Part shown: piece after piece, positions 23,697-32,194 of the stretch
Position numbering within the stretch: the stretch's first letter is position 1
How the letters are laid out: every line of letters starts with the position of its first letter
Assembly (NCBI RefSeq): GCF_016863255.1
Contig: NZ_BOON01000018.1
Location: 62,001-126,000 of the forward strand
Direction: 5' to 3'
DNA length: 64,000 bases
From: Planosporangium mesophilum
GTDB taxonomy: Bacteria; Actinomycetota; Actinomycetes; Mycobacteriales; Micromonosporaceae
Made by a program: the position numbers and the translations under genes
The notes under the pieces: model-generated
What the model was told of the DNA's origin: nothing
Database searches by the model: none
Seen by the model: the letters and a program-made list of their open reading frames with translations, nothing else

Positions 23697-26484
23697 CGAC
23701 CATCGCCTGCCTCGCGGTCTTGCGGATCTCCGCCGAGGCGCCGGCGGCCTCGGCGACCTGGCCGAGCAGGTCGACCACCTGACGGGCCCACCGCACGAAG
23801 TCGCCGGCCGGCATGTCGCCCTCGATGCCGTGGACGCTGGCGAGCACCTTCGACAGCGGCTCGCCGCGCGCCCACCGGTACATCGGCCAGACGAAGCCGA
23901 GGTCGGGCTCGCGGGTGAGCTGCAGCCCGAGGGCGGACTCGGCGGCCTCCAGCTCCGCCCACAGCTTCAGCGTGTCGTCGACCGCCTCGGCCAGTGCGCC
24001 GCGGGGCACCGAGGCCCGGTCCTCGGTCTCCCGACGGGACTCGTACAGCACCACCGAGACCGCCGCGGCCAGCTCGGCCGGGTCCAGTCGCGCCCACACG
24101 CCCTGGCGCAGGCACTCCGCGACGAGCAGGTCGGCCTCGGTCCAGATCCGCGCCAGCATGCGACCGTTCGGGCTCACCTCGCCGCCCGGCACCAGGTAGC
24201 CGCGCTCGGTGAGCACGGTGCAGACGCGGTCGAAGGTACGGGTCAGCGAACCGGTACGGCTGCTCACCTTGTCCTGCAGCGCCTCGTTCTCCCGCGCCAG
24301 CCGCCAGCGGCGCTCCGCCCAGCGGGCGTGCTCCTCCCGCTCCGGGCAGGCATGGCAGGGGTGGTGGCGCATCCGGTCCCGCAGCCGGGCCAGTTCCGCG
24401 TCGTCGCCGACCTGGCTCCGCGACCGGCGGGACCGGCGGTGGCCGTCGAACTCGCCGGCCTCCGAGCGCAGCAGCGAGGCGAGGTCACGCCGCGCCTGCG
24501 GGGAGCGGTGGTTGAAGTGCTTGGGTACACGTACCCGGGTCAGCGGCTCGACCGGCTCGCCGAAGTCACCCGAGGAGATCCGGCCCGCCCAGCGGTCCTC
24601 GGTGAGCACGAGCGGCCGCGGTTCGCCGAACCCGGCGCTGCCGTTGTCGAGGACGACCGCGAGGCCGGCGCGACGGCCGTGCGGTACCCGGATCACGTCG
24701 CCGATGCGCAGCCGCTCGATCGACTCGACCGCGGCGGCGCGCTTCTGTGCCTTGCCCTGGCGGGCCAGCTGGCGCTCACGGTCGGCGATCGCCACCCGCA
24801 ACGCGAAGTACTCGTCGAAGTTGCCCAGGTGGCAGGCCATCTCCTCGAGGTACGTGTGCATCGCCTCGGTGTTGCGCTGCACCTGGCGGGCGAAGCCCAC
24901 CACCGACCGGTCGGCCTGGAACTGGGCGAACGACGACTCCAGCAGCTCGTGGGCGGCCGTCATGCCGACGCTGCCCACGAGGTTGACGGCCATGTTGTAC
25001 GAGGGCCGGAAGCTGGACTTGAGCGGGTAGGTACGGGTGGAGGCCAGCCCGGCCACGTGTCGGGGATCGACCTCGGGCGCCCACACCACCACGGCGTGCC
25101 CCTCGACGTCGATGCCGCGCCGGCCGGCCCGGCCGGTCAGCTGGGTGTACTCCCCCGGTGTCAGGTCGACGTGCGCCTCGCCGTTGTACTTGACCAGCCG
25201 TTCGAGCACCACGCAGCGGGCCGGCATGTTGATGCCGAGGGCCAGGGTCTCGGTGGCGAAGACGGCCTTGACCAGGCCGCGTACGAACAGCTCCTCGACG
25301 ACCTCCTTGAACGCCGGGAGCATGCCGGCGTGGTGGGCGGCCAGCCCGCGCTCCAGCCCGTCGAGCCACTCCCAGTACCCGAGCACCTGGAGGTCCTCGC
25401 TGGGGATGTGCCTGGTGCGCTCCTCGACCAGCTGGCGGATCTCGATGCGCTCGTCCGGCCCGGTCAGCCGCAGCCCCGCCTGCAGGCACTGCTGCACCGC
25501 GGCGGCGCAGCCGGCCCGGCTGAAGATGAACTGGATCGCCGGCAGCAGGCCTTCCCGGTCGAGGCGGTCGATGATGTCCGCACGGGCCGGCGGCAGCCAG
25601 CGACGGCCGCGACCGGGTCGGCCCCGGCCGTCGTACTCGCCCAGCCGGCGCACCATCTCCCGGGAGTAGCGCAACAGCTCCGGGTGCACCTCGTGCTTCT
25701 CGGCCGCCTCCGGGTCGTGGAAGAGGTCGAACATCCGCTTGCCGACGAGCATGTGCTGCCACAGCGGGACCGGCCGGTGCTCGCTGACCACCACGTCGGT
25801 GTGGCCGCGCACCGTGACCAGCCAGTCGGCGAACTCCTCCGCGTTGGAGACGGTGGCCGACAGCGAGACCAGGGTGACCGACTCGGGCAGGTGGATGATC
25901 ACCTCTTCCCAGACCGGGCCACGGAACCGGTCGGCGAGGTAGTGCACCTCGTCCATCACCACGTACGCCAGGCCGTGCAGCGCGCCGGAGCCGGCGTACA
26001 GCATGTTGCGCAGCACCTCGGTCGTCATCACGATGACCGGGGCGTCCCCGTTGATCGCGTTGTCACCGGTGAGCAGGCCGACCTGCTCCTCGCCGTAGCG
26101 CTCCACCAGGTCGTGGTACTTCTGGTTGGACAGCGCCTTGATCGGCGTCGTGTAGAAGCACTTGCGAATCAGCCCACGGCCGTCCCCACCGGGTTCGGTG
26201 GGCGGTTCGGTGGGCAGGATCGCGGTGCCCACAGCCGCCGCGCCCACCGTGTTGCCGCGCAGGGCGAGGTGGACGGCGAACTCGCCGACGACGGTCTTGC
26301 CGGCGCCCGTCGGCGCGCACACCAGGACGCCGCTGCCGCGCTCCAGCGCCTCGCACGCCTCGCGCTGGAAGTCGTCCAGCGCGAACCCGAGGCCCTCGGC
26401 GAACTCGTGGAGTGCCGGGAAGCGGGCCACCTCGGCGGCCCGCCGCCGGGCTGCGGCATAGCGCTCGGCGGGGCTGGTGGTCAT
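23656..26484 (-). CDS. helY: DEAD/DEAH-box helicase of the Ski2/Mtr4-like HelY family
   Basis: 942 aa. P-loop CAPTGAGKTVVGEF (56-69), motif Ia TTPIKALSNQKY, motif II VVMDEVHYLADR (DEVH), motif III SLSATVSNAEEFADWL, motif VI QLTGRAGRRGID. The C-terminal third (DUF3516/Mtr4-type helical region) has RIGDVIRVPHGRR. It is expected to unwind RNA or DNA; mycobacterial HelY is linked to RNA and DNA metabolism. A Pro/Gly loop (about 85-105) interrupts the N-terminal RecA domain. TAGCCT (26491-26496) is 6 nt before the ATG, so it is probably leaderless. helY near tatC/tatA and pafB/pafC is the conserved actinobacterial arrangement. Confidence 0.88.
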   Translation of the reverse strand: MTTSPAERYAAARRRAAEVARFPALHEFAEGLGFALDDFQREACEALERGSGVLVCAPTGAGKTVVGEFAVHLALRGNTVGAAAVGTAILPTEPPTEPGGDGRGLIRKCFYTTPIKALSNQKYHDLVERYGEEQVGLLTGDNAINGDAPVIVMTTEVLRNMLYAGSGALHGLAYVVMDEVHYLADRFRGPVWEEVIIHLPESVTLVSLSATVSNAEEFADWLVTVRGHTDVVVSEHRPVPLWQHMLVGKRMFDLFHDPEAAEKHEVHPELLRYSREMVRRLGEYDGRGRPGRGRRWLPPARADIIDRLDREGLLPAIQFIFSRAGCAAAVQQCLQAGLRLTGPDERIEIRQLVEERTRHIPSEDLQVLGYWEWLDGLERGLAAHHAGMLPAFKEVVEELFVRGLVKAVFATETLALGINMPARCVVLERLVKYNGEAHVDLTPGEYTQLTGRAGRRGIDVEGHAVVVWAPEVDPRHVAGLASTRTYPLKSSFRPSYNMAVNLVGSVGMTAAHELLESSFAQFQADRSVVGFARQVQRNTEAMHTYLEEMACHLGNFDEYFALRVAIADRERQLARQGKAQKRAAAVESIERLRIGDVIRVPHGRRAGLAVVLDNGSAGFGEPRPLVLTEDRWAGRISSGDFGEPVEPLTRVRVPKHFNHRSPQARRDLASLLRSEAGEFDGHRRSRRSRSQVGDDAELARLRDRMRHHPCHACPEREEHARWAERRWRLARENEALQDKVSSRTGSLTRTFDRVCTVLTERGYLVPGGEVSPNGRMLARIWTEADLLVAECLRQGVWARLDPAELAAAVSVVLYESRRETEDRASVPRGALAEAVDDTLKLWAELEAAESALGLQLTREPDLGFVWPMYRWARGEPLSKVLASVHGIEGDMPAGDFVRWARQVVDLLGQVAEAAGASAEIRKTARQAMVAVNHGVLAYTAMA

Positions 26485-26576
26485 AACCTAAGGCTAGGGG
26501 ACGAAGATGACGGGCTGTCGGGCGGAGGCGATGGTTCACTGAAGCGGGTCCCCGCCGGGTCGGTATGGTGCACGGC

Positions 26577-27353
26577 GTGCCGGACCGTCCCGAAGCGCCT
26601 CAGGATCATCCCGAGTCGCACTCCGATCACGCGCTCCCGCCTGGCCCCGGCCGGCTCCGCGCCGACCCGCTCCAGGCCGTGCTGTTCGACTTCCACGGCA
26701 CCCTCGCGCAGGTCGAGGACCCGGTGGCGTGGGTGGTCCAGGCCGCCCGTGCCTGCGGCGTCGACCTCGAGCGGCCACGCGCGACCGTCCTCGCGGACCG
26801 GCTCGTCACCGCCGGCCGGGCCGGTGGTCCGCCGCCGTACCGGGTGCCGCCGCAGCTGGCGGAGGTGTACGCCGACCGCGACCTGTACGAGCACGCGCAC
26901 CGGGCGGCCTACACCGGCCTCGCCGCCACCGTGGACTGCGGCATCGAGGGCCTCGCCGAGGCGCTGTACGAGCGGCTGCTCGACCCCGTCGGGTGGGTCG
27001 CCTACACCGACACGGTGCCGACCCTCAAGACGCTGCGGGCCGCGGGGTTCCCGGTGGCGGTGGTCAGCAACATCGGCTTCGACATCCGGCCGATCTGCGA
27101 GCGGCTCGGCTTCGCCGACCTCGTCGACGCGTTCGTCCTCTCCTACGAGATCGGGTACTGCAAGCCCGACCCGGCCATCTTCCAGCGCGCCTGCGGCCTG
27201 CTGCGCGCCGACCCGGAGCTCACGCTGATGGTGGGCGACACCCCGGCCGACGCCGGGGCGGTGCGGGCCGGCTGCCGGGCGCTGATCATCCCGGCCGCCC
27301 CGCCGGGCGCGGCGGGCGGCGCCGCCGCGGTGCTCGACCTCGCCGGCATCTGA
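26577..27353 (+). CDS. HAD-superfamily hydrolase with DxH in motif I
   Basis: 258 aa. The GTG at 26577 is preferred because TATGGT (26564-26569) lies 7 nt upstream; the ATG at 26565 overlaps that hexamer. Motif I reads AVLFDFHGTLA, so the usual second Asp (DxDGT) is His; motif II is VAVVSNIG; Lys is in SYEIGYCKPDP; motif IV is MVGDTPADAGA. All other catalytic residues are present, so it may still transfer phosphate or halide-like leaving groups with altered acid/base chemistry. It lies between helY (divergent) and the lipid kinase-like gene (convergent). Confidence 0.82.
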   Translation: MPDRPEAPQDHPESHSDHALPPGPGRLRADPLQAVLFDFHGTLAQVEDPVAWVVQAARACGVDLERPRATVLADRLVTAGRAGGPPPYRVPPQLAEVYADRDLYEHAHRAAYTGLAATVDCGIEGLAEALYERLLDPVGWVAYTDTVPTLKTLRAAGFPVAVVSNIGFDIRPICERLGFADLVDAFVLSYEIGYCKPDPAIFQRACGLLRADPELTLMVGDTPADAGAVRAGCRALIIPAAPPGAAGGAAAVLDLAGI

Positions 27354-27368
27354 TCCTCTGATCTCCCC

Positions 27369-27393
27369 GTTGCCGATCTCCAAGATCGGCAAC
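27369..27393. terminator. bidirectional terminator hairpin
   Basis: GTTGCCGATC-tccaa-GATCGGCAAC, a perfect 10-bp stem, lies between the convergent HAD and diacylglycerol kinase-like genes, 6 nt before the latter's stop. Confidence 0.75.
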
Positions 27394-27399
27394 GAACCC

Positions 27400-28341
27400 C
27401 TACCCGAGCAGGGTCAGCGCGCCCGGTACGGAGTCGATCGTGACCGGGAGCGGGAAGGCCCGCTCGCCGTCGGCGTATCCGACGATCCCCTCGCCCTCCA
27501 GCTCGACCGTGCGGGCCCGGAACGTGGTCACCATCGGGTGCCCGACGTGGGTGCCGGCGTAGACCCTCGGCTTGATCCGCATCAGCGTCAGCCGGCCGAC
27601 CGCGCCCGCCACGACCACGTCCAGCAGCCCGTCGGTCGGGTCCGCGGCGGGACAGATCCGCATGCCGCCGCCGTAGCTGGCGGTGTTGCCCACCGCCACC
27701 AGGACGGCGTCGACGGTGTGCGCCACCCCGTCCAGGCGCAGGGTGTACCGGCGGGGCCGCAGCCGGGCCAGCTCACCCACGATGGCCACGTCGTACCGGC
27801 GGGGGCCGCGCGGGAAGCGCATCGCGTTGGCCCGCTCGTTGACGATCGCGTCGAACCCGGCCGCCAGCACCGCCCCGTACCAGCGGGTCCGGCCGTCGGC
27901 GGCGCGCATGTGGGCCAGGTCGACGGTGCGGGTACGGCCGGCGGCGAACGCGTCGGCGACCGCCTCGGCCGCGTCGAGGGGCCGTACCGGCAGCCCGACC
28001 TCGGCGGCGAAGTCGTTGCCGGTACCGGCCGCGACGATGCCCAGTGGTACCGGCGTACCGGCCACCGCCTGCAGCGCGGTGTGCACCGTGCCGTCGCCGC
28101 CGACCGCCACCAGCGCGGCGGCGCCGCCCGCGACCGCCTCCCGGCAGGCGCCCTCGGCGGCCACCGCGTCCGGGGCCTCCAGCAGCCGCACCCGTGCGCC
28201 ACCGGCGGCCAGCCGCGCCATGACGTCCGGTAGCAGCCGGCCGAGGCGTCCACGGCCGGCTGCCGGGTTGGCCAGCACGGCGAGTTCGCCGGTACGGCCG
28301 GGGTCGTTCACGTCACGGACGGGCGCTGGGCTGTCGGTCAT
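27400..28341 (-). CDS. diacylglycerol kinase catalytic-domain lipid kinase
   Basis: 313 aa soluble kinase of the DagK/YegS type. N-terminal VLANPAAGRGR and the glycine-rich nucleotide loop VAVGGDGTVHTAL, then GIVAAGTGNDFAAEVGLP; the C-terminal lobe has VAVGNTASYGGGMRICP and ends with YADGERAFPLPV. It probably phosphorylates diacylglycerol or a related lipid at the membrane face. TACGCT (28349-28354) lies 7 nt before the ATG without a ribosome site, suggesting a leaderless mRNA. tatC ends 28 nt upstream on the same strand. Confidence 0.88.
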   Translation of the reverse strand: MTDSPAPVRDVNDPGRTGELAVLANPAAGRGRLGRLLPDVMARLAAGGARVRLLEAPDAVAAEGACREAVAGGAAALVAVGGDGTVHTALQAVAGTPVPLGIVAAGTGNDFAAEVGLPVRPLDAAEAVADAFAAGRTRTVDLAHMRAADGRTRWYGAVLAAGFDAIVNERANAMRFPRGPRRYDVAIVGELARLRPRRYTLRLDGVAHTVDAVLVAVGNTASYGGGMRICPAADPTDGLLDVVVAGAVGRLTLMRIKPRVYAGTHVGHPMVTTFRARTVELEGEGIVGYADGERAFPLPVTIDSVPGALTLLG

Positions 28342-28369
28342 GGCCGGCAGCGTACGGCGGCGTCCCCGC

Positions 28370-29347
28370 CTAGGTGAAGTCGTCGTACCGGGTGTCGAGC
28401 GGTTTCGGCCGGGAGACCGGCGTGGGCGCGTCGATCGGGGACGCTCCGGCGACCGGCTCACCGCGCTCGACCGGCTCCAGGTCCTGCTCCAGCGGCGAGA
28501 TCTCGTCGTCGCCGACGTTGCCGAACTCCACCACGCGGCGGCGGTTGCGGCGGGCGTCGTTGGCGAAGGCGAACCCGACCGCGGCGAAGTACAGCGCCGT
28601 GAGCACCAGCGCCAGTGCCGTCATCCCGAACGGGTCGGGCGTGGGCGTGGCGATCGCGGAGAACGCGAAGAACAGGAACACCGCGATTCGCCACCAGCTC
28701 AGCAGCCGCTTGGCGCTGGCCAGGCCGGTGACGTTGAACAACACCACGACCAGCGGGAACTCCAGCGCCGCCCCGAACAGGAGCATCAGGTTGGTGACGA
28801 AGTCGACGTACCTGGTGATCTCAAGGGTGGTGGTGACGTTCGCCGGTGTGAACTGGAGCAGGAACTCCAGACCCGTCGCCACGATGTAGTAGGCGAGCAC
28901 GGCGCCGCCGGCGAACAGCGGCGCGGCCAGACCCACGAACACGTACGCCCAGCGGCGCTCGTTGCGGTGCAGGCCGGGGGCGATGAACGCCCAGAGCTGG
29001 TAGAGCCAGATCGGAGCCGCCACGATCAGCCCCACCCACAGCGCGATCTTCATCTGGAGGACGAAGACGTCGGTCGGGCCGAGTTGCACGAACGGACACT
29101 GCGGTACCGGCTTGCCCGGGTGGTCGCGGATGAAGCTACGCGCCATCAGCTCGCAGTACGGCTCCTGGATGGTGCGCAGGGCCCAGCCGGCGAGCAGGAA
29201 CCAGCCGACGGCGAACCCGGCGAGCACGCCGAGCGACGCCTTGAACAGCCGGCCGCGCAGCTCCTGCAGGTGCTCCATGAGCGTCATGGAGCCGTCGGCG
29301 GCCCGGCCGAACTGGGCCTTGCTTCGACGTCGGAGGGTGATCGCCAC
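28370..29347 (-). CDS. tatC: Sec-independent protein translocase subunit TatC
   Basis: 325 aa integral membrane protein, receptor for twin-arginine signal peptides. The amphipathic N-terminus MTLMEHLQELRGRLFKA, periplasmic loop with PYC, WLYQLWAFIAPGLHRNERRW (family signature) and six membrane segments are visible. The C-terminal tail of about 70 residues is charged and longer than in E. coli. GTG start at 29347, 10 nt after the tatA stop, so it is cotranscribed with tatA. Confidence 0.95.
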   Translation of the reverse strand: MAITLRRRSKAQFGRAADGSMTLMEHLQELRGRLFKASLGVLAGFAVGWFLLAGWALRTIQEPYCELMARSFIRDHPGKPVPQCPFVQLGPTDVFVLQMKIALWVGLIVAAPIWLYQLWAFIAPGLHRNERRWAYVFVGLAAPLFAGGAVLAYYIVATGLEFLLQFTPANVTTTLEITRYVDFVTNLMLLFGAALEFPLVVVLFNVTGLASAKRLLSWWRIAVFLFFAFSAIATPTPDPFGMTALALVLTALYFAAVGFAFANDARRNRRRVVEFGNVGDDEISPLEQDLEPVERGEPVAGASPIDAPTPVSRPKPLDTRYDDFT

Positions 29348-29357
29348 GACGTACGGG

Positions 29358-29612
29358 TTACTTGTCGCGAACCCGCTCGACCGGGTCCACGTGGCTCGGC
29401 CGGTCGTCGTCCGACTGGGTCAGGGGCTGGCGGCCGCTCTGCGCCTCGGACTTCGCGTTGACGTCGTCGTCTGCCAGGCCCTTGGTCTCGGCCTTGAGGA
29501 TGCGCAGCGAACGGCCGAGCCCGCGGGCGGCGTCAGGCAGGCGCTTCGCCCCGAAGAGCAGAATCAGGACCACCACCAGAATGGCGATGTGCCACGGTCG
29601 TAGTGCACCCAT
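29358..29612 (-). CDS. tatA: Sec-independent protein translocase subunit TatA
   Basis: 84 aa. A single N-terminal membrane helix (HIAILVVVLILLF), hinge GAKRLPDAARGLG and amphipathic helix RSLRILKAETKGL are exactly the TatA layout; the tail is acidic. It forms the Tat pore with TatC encoded directly downstream. AGGTGGCTTTCC precedes the ATG. Confidence 0.95.
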   Translation of the reverse strand: MGALRPWHIAILVVVLILLFGAKRLPDAARGLGRSLRILKAETKGLADDDVNAKSEAQSGRQPLTQSDDDRPSHVDPVERVRDK

Positions 29613-29750
29613 TGGAAAGCCACCTCGCAGTTGTCGTCACCGTCGCGCTCATCGTACGTGCGTTTGCGCGCTCACCCCAGGCCGGTTCCCGGAGGCCGGC
29701 GATGAAGTTTCGATCAAGAAGCCCGCATCGTCAAGCGGTGGGCGGTGTGT

Positions 29751-30008
29751 TCACCGGCCCGTCGACTGCCGATCCTTCCGCGCTCCGGCTGCCTTGTCCT
29801 GGACGGCCGCCAGGTCGCGCTGCATCTGCTCCGCGCGCTGCTGCAGGGCGGTCACCGCCGGCACCAGCCGCTGCGCCTCGGCCACCCGCAGGCCCAGCCG
29901 ACGCACCGCGATCCCCGCCTCACCGAGCCGGCGCACCAGCGGGACGGCCGTCACCGCCAGGGCGAGCAGCGGGCCGGCCACGAGGATGACGACGAGAAAC
30001 CAGATCAC
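29751..30008 (-). CDS. small membrane-anchored coiled-coil protein
   Basis: 85 aa. One N-terminal membrane helix (LVVILVAGPLLALAVTAVPLV) followed by a basic amphipathic coiled coil (AEAQRLVPAVTALQQRAEQMQRDL). The GTG start has TAGAGT (30015-30020) 6 nt upstream, so it is probably leaderless. It lies between pafC and tatA, where actinomycetes often have a small unknown gene. The layout superficially resembles TatA/TatB but the hinge motif is missing. Function unknown. Confidence 0.75.
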   Translation of the reverse strand: MIWFLVVILVAGPLLALAVTAVPLVRRLGEAGIAVRRLGLRVAEAQRLVPAVTALQQRAEQMQRDLAAVQDKAAGARKDRQSTGR

Positions 30009-30058
30009 GTGCCGACTCTAGTACGTCGATGGGCCGGATCGCACGGCACGCGCGCCGG

Positions 30059-31015
30059 TCAGCACCCGACCGGCTCCTCGTACCCTGCCAGCGCGGTACG
30101 GGCCTCGGCGCCGACGGTCTCGATCAGCTCCGGCGGCCCGACCACCGTGACGTCGGGGCCCAGTCCGAGCACCAGCCGGCGGGCCCACCCCAGGTCCGAG
30201 GCGCGCAGCGAGACCAACCAGTGCTCACCGGGCTCGTCACGGACCTCCTCACACGGGTAGTACTCCGTGATCCACCGCGCGCCGCGGCTGACCCGCAGCG
30301 TGATCAGCGGCTGGTCGGGCGTGGCGTGGAAGACCCCGTCGCGCACGTCGGTCGGGCGCGCCCGCGATGGCGGCGCCGCCACCTCGGCCAGCTCGGCGAA
30401 GGCGTCGATGCGGTCCACCCGGAACAGCCGTACCGCCTCGGCCCGGCGGCACCACGCCTCCAGGTAGGCCCGGTCGCCCACGACGAGTACCCGCATCGGG
30501 TCGACGACCCGGTCGGTGGTCACGTCCCGCGCGGCCGTGTAGTACGTGATACGCAGCGCGCACCGACGCTCGACCGCGCCGCGCAGCGCGCCGAGCCGGT
30601 CAGGGTCGCCCGGCAGCCGCACCGTGACCGGCGGGCCGGCCTCGTCCCCGGCCGCGCTCTCGATCTTGGCAAGGGCCCGCTCGATGGCGTCCCGGTGCCC
30701 CACCCCGGGCGTCTCGGCGAGCAGCCGCAGGGCCACCACCAGGGCGAGCGCCTCGTCGCGGGTCAGCCGCAGCGGCCGGTCGATGCCGGCGTCGTAGGTG
30801 ATCGTGACCCGGTCCCCGTCGAGCGCCATGTCGATGAGGTCACCCGGCCCGTACCCAGGCAGGCCACACACCCAGAGCAGCTCGAGATCGTCGCGGAGCT
30901 GGCGCTCGGTGACCCCGAGGTCGCCGGCCGCCTCGGCGACCGCGATGCCGGGCCGGGACAGCAGGTACGGCACCAGGTTGAGCAGCCGGGACAGCCGGTC
31001 CGCCGACCCGCTCAC
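30059..31015 (-). CDS. pafC: WYL-domain regulator PafC
   Basis: 318 aa. N-terminal winged HTH (LSRLLNLVPYLLSRPGIAVAEAA, VTERQLRDDLELLW), WYL domain around ALRITYYTAARDVTTDRVVDP and a C-terminal WCX-like region. In mycobacteria PafB and PafC form a complex that activates the LexA-independent DNA damage response. The GTG start overlaps the TGA of a 32-aa repeat-derived ORF that itself overlaps the pafB stop, so translation is probably coupled through that ORF. Confidence 0.88.
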   Translation of the reverse strand: MSGSADRLSRLLNLVPYLLSRPGIAVAEAAGDLGVTERQLRDDLELLWVCGLPGYGPGDLIDMALDGDRVTITYDAGIDRPLRLTRDEALALVVALRLLAETPGVGHRDAIERALAKIESAAGDEAGPPVTVRLPGDPDRLGALRGAVERRCALRITYYTAARDVTTDRVVDPMRVLVVGDRAYLEAWCRRAEAVRLFRVDRIDAFAELAEVAAPPSRARPTDVRDGVFHATPDQPLITLRVSRGARWITEYYPCEEVRDEPGEHWLVSLRASDLGWARRLVLGLGPDVTVVGPPELIETVGAEARTALAGYEEPVGC

Positions 31016-31110
31016 GACGCCTCGCTCCGCTCGGCGCCGCGAGCGCCGACACTGAGCCTCCGGATGACCTCGCTCCGCTCGGCCACAGACGCCTCGCTCC
31101 GCCCGGTCAT
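31012..31110 (-). CDS. 32-aa ERSE-repeat ORF bridging pafB and pafC
   Basis: Its ATG overlaps the pafB stop (ATGA at 31107-31110) and its TGA overlaps the pafC start (GTGA at 31012-31015). The peptide contains GRSEAS, ERSEV and ERSEAS, encoded by repeats of GAGCGGAGCGAGG. Such exact double overlap suggests the ORF serves to carry ribosomes from pafB to pafC, rather than coding a functional peptide. Translation is inferred from the overlaps only. Confidence 0.5.
   Translation of the reverse strand: MTGRSEASVAERSEVIRRLSVGARGAERSEAS
31020..31106. repeat. three CCTCGCTCCGC(TCGGC) repeats between pafC and pafB
   Basis: CCTCGCTCCGCTCGGC is at 31020-31035 and 31068-31083 exactly, and CCTCGCTCCGC at 31092-31102. 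A related copy, CCTCGCTACGCTCGCTC, stands upstream of dop (44710-44726). Probably a dispersed repeat family placed near gene starts. Confidence 0.7.
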
Positions 31111-32099
31111 GCCCTCACCTCCTGCTGCGCCACCGGGTGCACCGCGGCGATCTCGTGCAGCCGTTTCACCACGAAGTCGCGCACCTCCGGCGGGTCCAGC
31201 ACCACGACGTCCGCACCGTAGCCGACCAGCCACGCGGCCAGCCCCTCGGCGTCGGCGTACTTGAGCACCACCCGGTCACCGTCCTCGCCCGGGACCACCT
31301 GTTCGGCGTACCGGCGGATGCCGGCGCCCCGCCCCTCGGCGACCAGCACGGTCGCCCGGCAGGTGCGCTCCCGGGGGCCGGACCAGCGCGCCACGTAGCT
31401 GATCAGGTCGACGTCGGGCGGCTCGTACGCAGCGGGCGCGCCGACGCGCCGCACGTCGCCGACCACCCGGGAGAGCCGGAAGCAGCGGGGCGCGTCCCGC
31501 CCCAGGTCGTGCCCGACCACGTACCACCGGCCACGCCAGCACACCACCCCCCACGGCTGGAGCCGCCGGGTGGTGGGCTGGTCGTCCGACGGCGTCCGGT
31601 AGTCGAAGGTGACCGCCTGCCGGTCGCGCACCGCGCCGGTCAGCGGCTCGAACGCCGGGTCCACCCGGACCACCGGCTCTACGCCGAGGGTGGCCTGCCG
31701 GTCGACGTCGATTCCGGCGGCACGAAGCTTGGCCAGCGCGGACGACGCGGCGGCGGCGAGGCCGGCGTGCTGCCAGGTGCGCGCCGCGATACCCACGGCG
31801 GCCGCCTCGTCGGGTTCGAGGTGGATGTCGGGCAGGGCGTACTCACCCGGGGCGATGCGGTAGCCCGGTTCGGTGTCGAAGACGCTGGCGGTGCCCGTCT
31901 CCAGCGGTACCCCGAGATCACGCAGCTCGGCCTTGTCCCGCTCGAACTTGCGCTGGAACGCCTCGTGATCGCGCGGATCGTCCGGATCGTGCTCGTAGCC
32001 GGGCACGGTCGCGGCGATCTGCGCCGCGGTCAGGAAGCGGCGGGTGGACAGCAGGCAGATGACCAGGTTGACGAGGCGTTCGGTGCGGCTGCGCGACAC
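31107..32099 (-). CDS. pafB: WYL-domain regulator PafB
   Basis: 330 aa. N-terminal HTH (RTERLVNLVICLLSTRRFLTAAQIA), YEHDPDDPRDHEAFQRKFERDK linker typical of PafB, WYL domain near RQAVTFDYRTPSD and RGRWYVVGHDLG, C-terminal WCX region. It partners PafC in sensing DNA damage. The GTG start at 32099 lacks a ribosome site; TAGCGT (32107-32112) is 7 nt upstream, with a tandem second TAGCGT, so it is probably leaderless. First gene of the pafB-pafC unit. Confidence 0.88.
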   Translation of the reverse strand: MSRSRTERLVNLVICLLSTRRFLTAAQIAATVPGYEHDPDDPRDHEAFQRKFERDKAELRDLGVPLETGTASVFDTEPGYRIAPGEYALPDIHLEPDEAAAVGIAARTWQHAGLAAAASSALAKLRAAGIDVDRQATLGVEPVVRVDPAFEPLTGAVRDRQAVTFDYRTPSDDQPTTRRLQPWGVVCWRGRWYVVGHDLGRDAPRCFRLSRVVGDVRRVGAPAAYEPPDVDLISYVARWSGPRERTCRATVLVAEGRGAGIRRYAEQVVPGEDGDRVVLKYADAEGLAAWLVGYGADVVVLDPPEVRDFVVKRLHEIAAVHPVAQQEVRA

Positions 32100-32194
32100 G
32101 CTAGCGACGCTAGCAGCGTCAGCGGCTCAATGCCGGTCCCCTTCGGGTCGAATCCGAACATCAGTGCGAGCAACCGGTGCGTTAGCGTGGCACG

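Noticed and set aside
23686-27228. A 1180-codon plus-strand open frame opposite helY
   Set aside because: It is the antisense shadow of helY; helY has all helicase motifs on the minus strand, and the plus-strand product is His/Arg/Pro-rich with no domain.
29751-30008. The 85-aa membrane protein as a second TatA/TatB
   Set aside because: It has a membrane helix plus amphipathic segment but lacks the FG hinge motif of TatA/B proteins.
32120-32165. GGTCGAATCCGAAC-like T-loop resemblance to a tRNA
   Set aside because: No acceptor, anticodon or D-stem can be folded around it.
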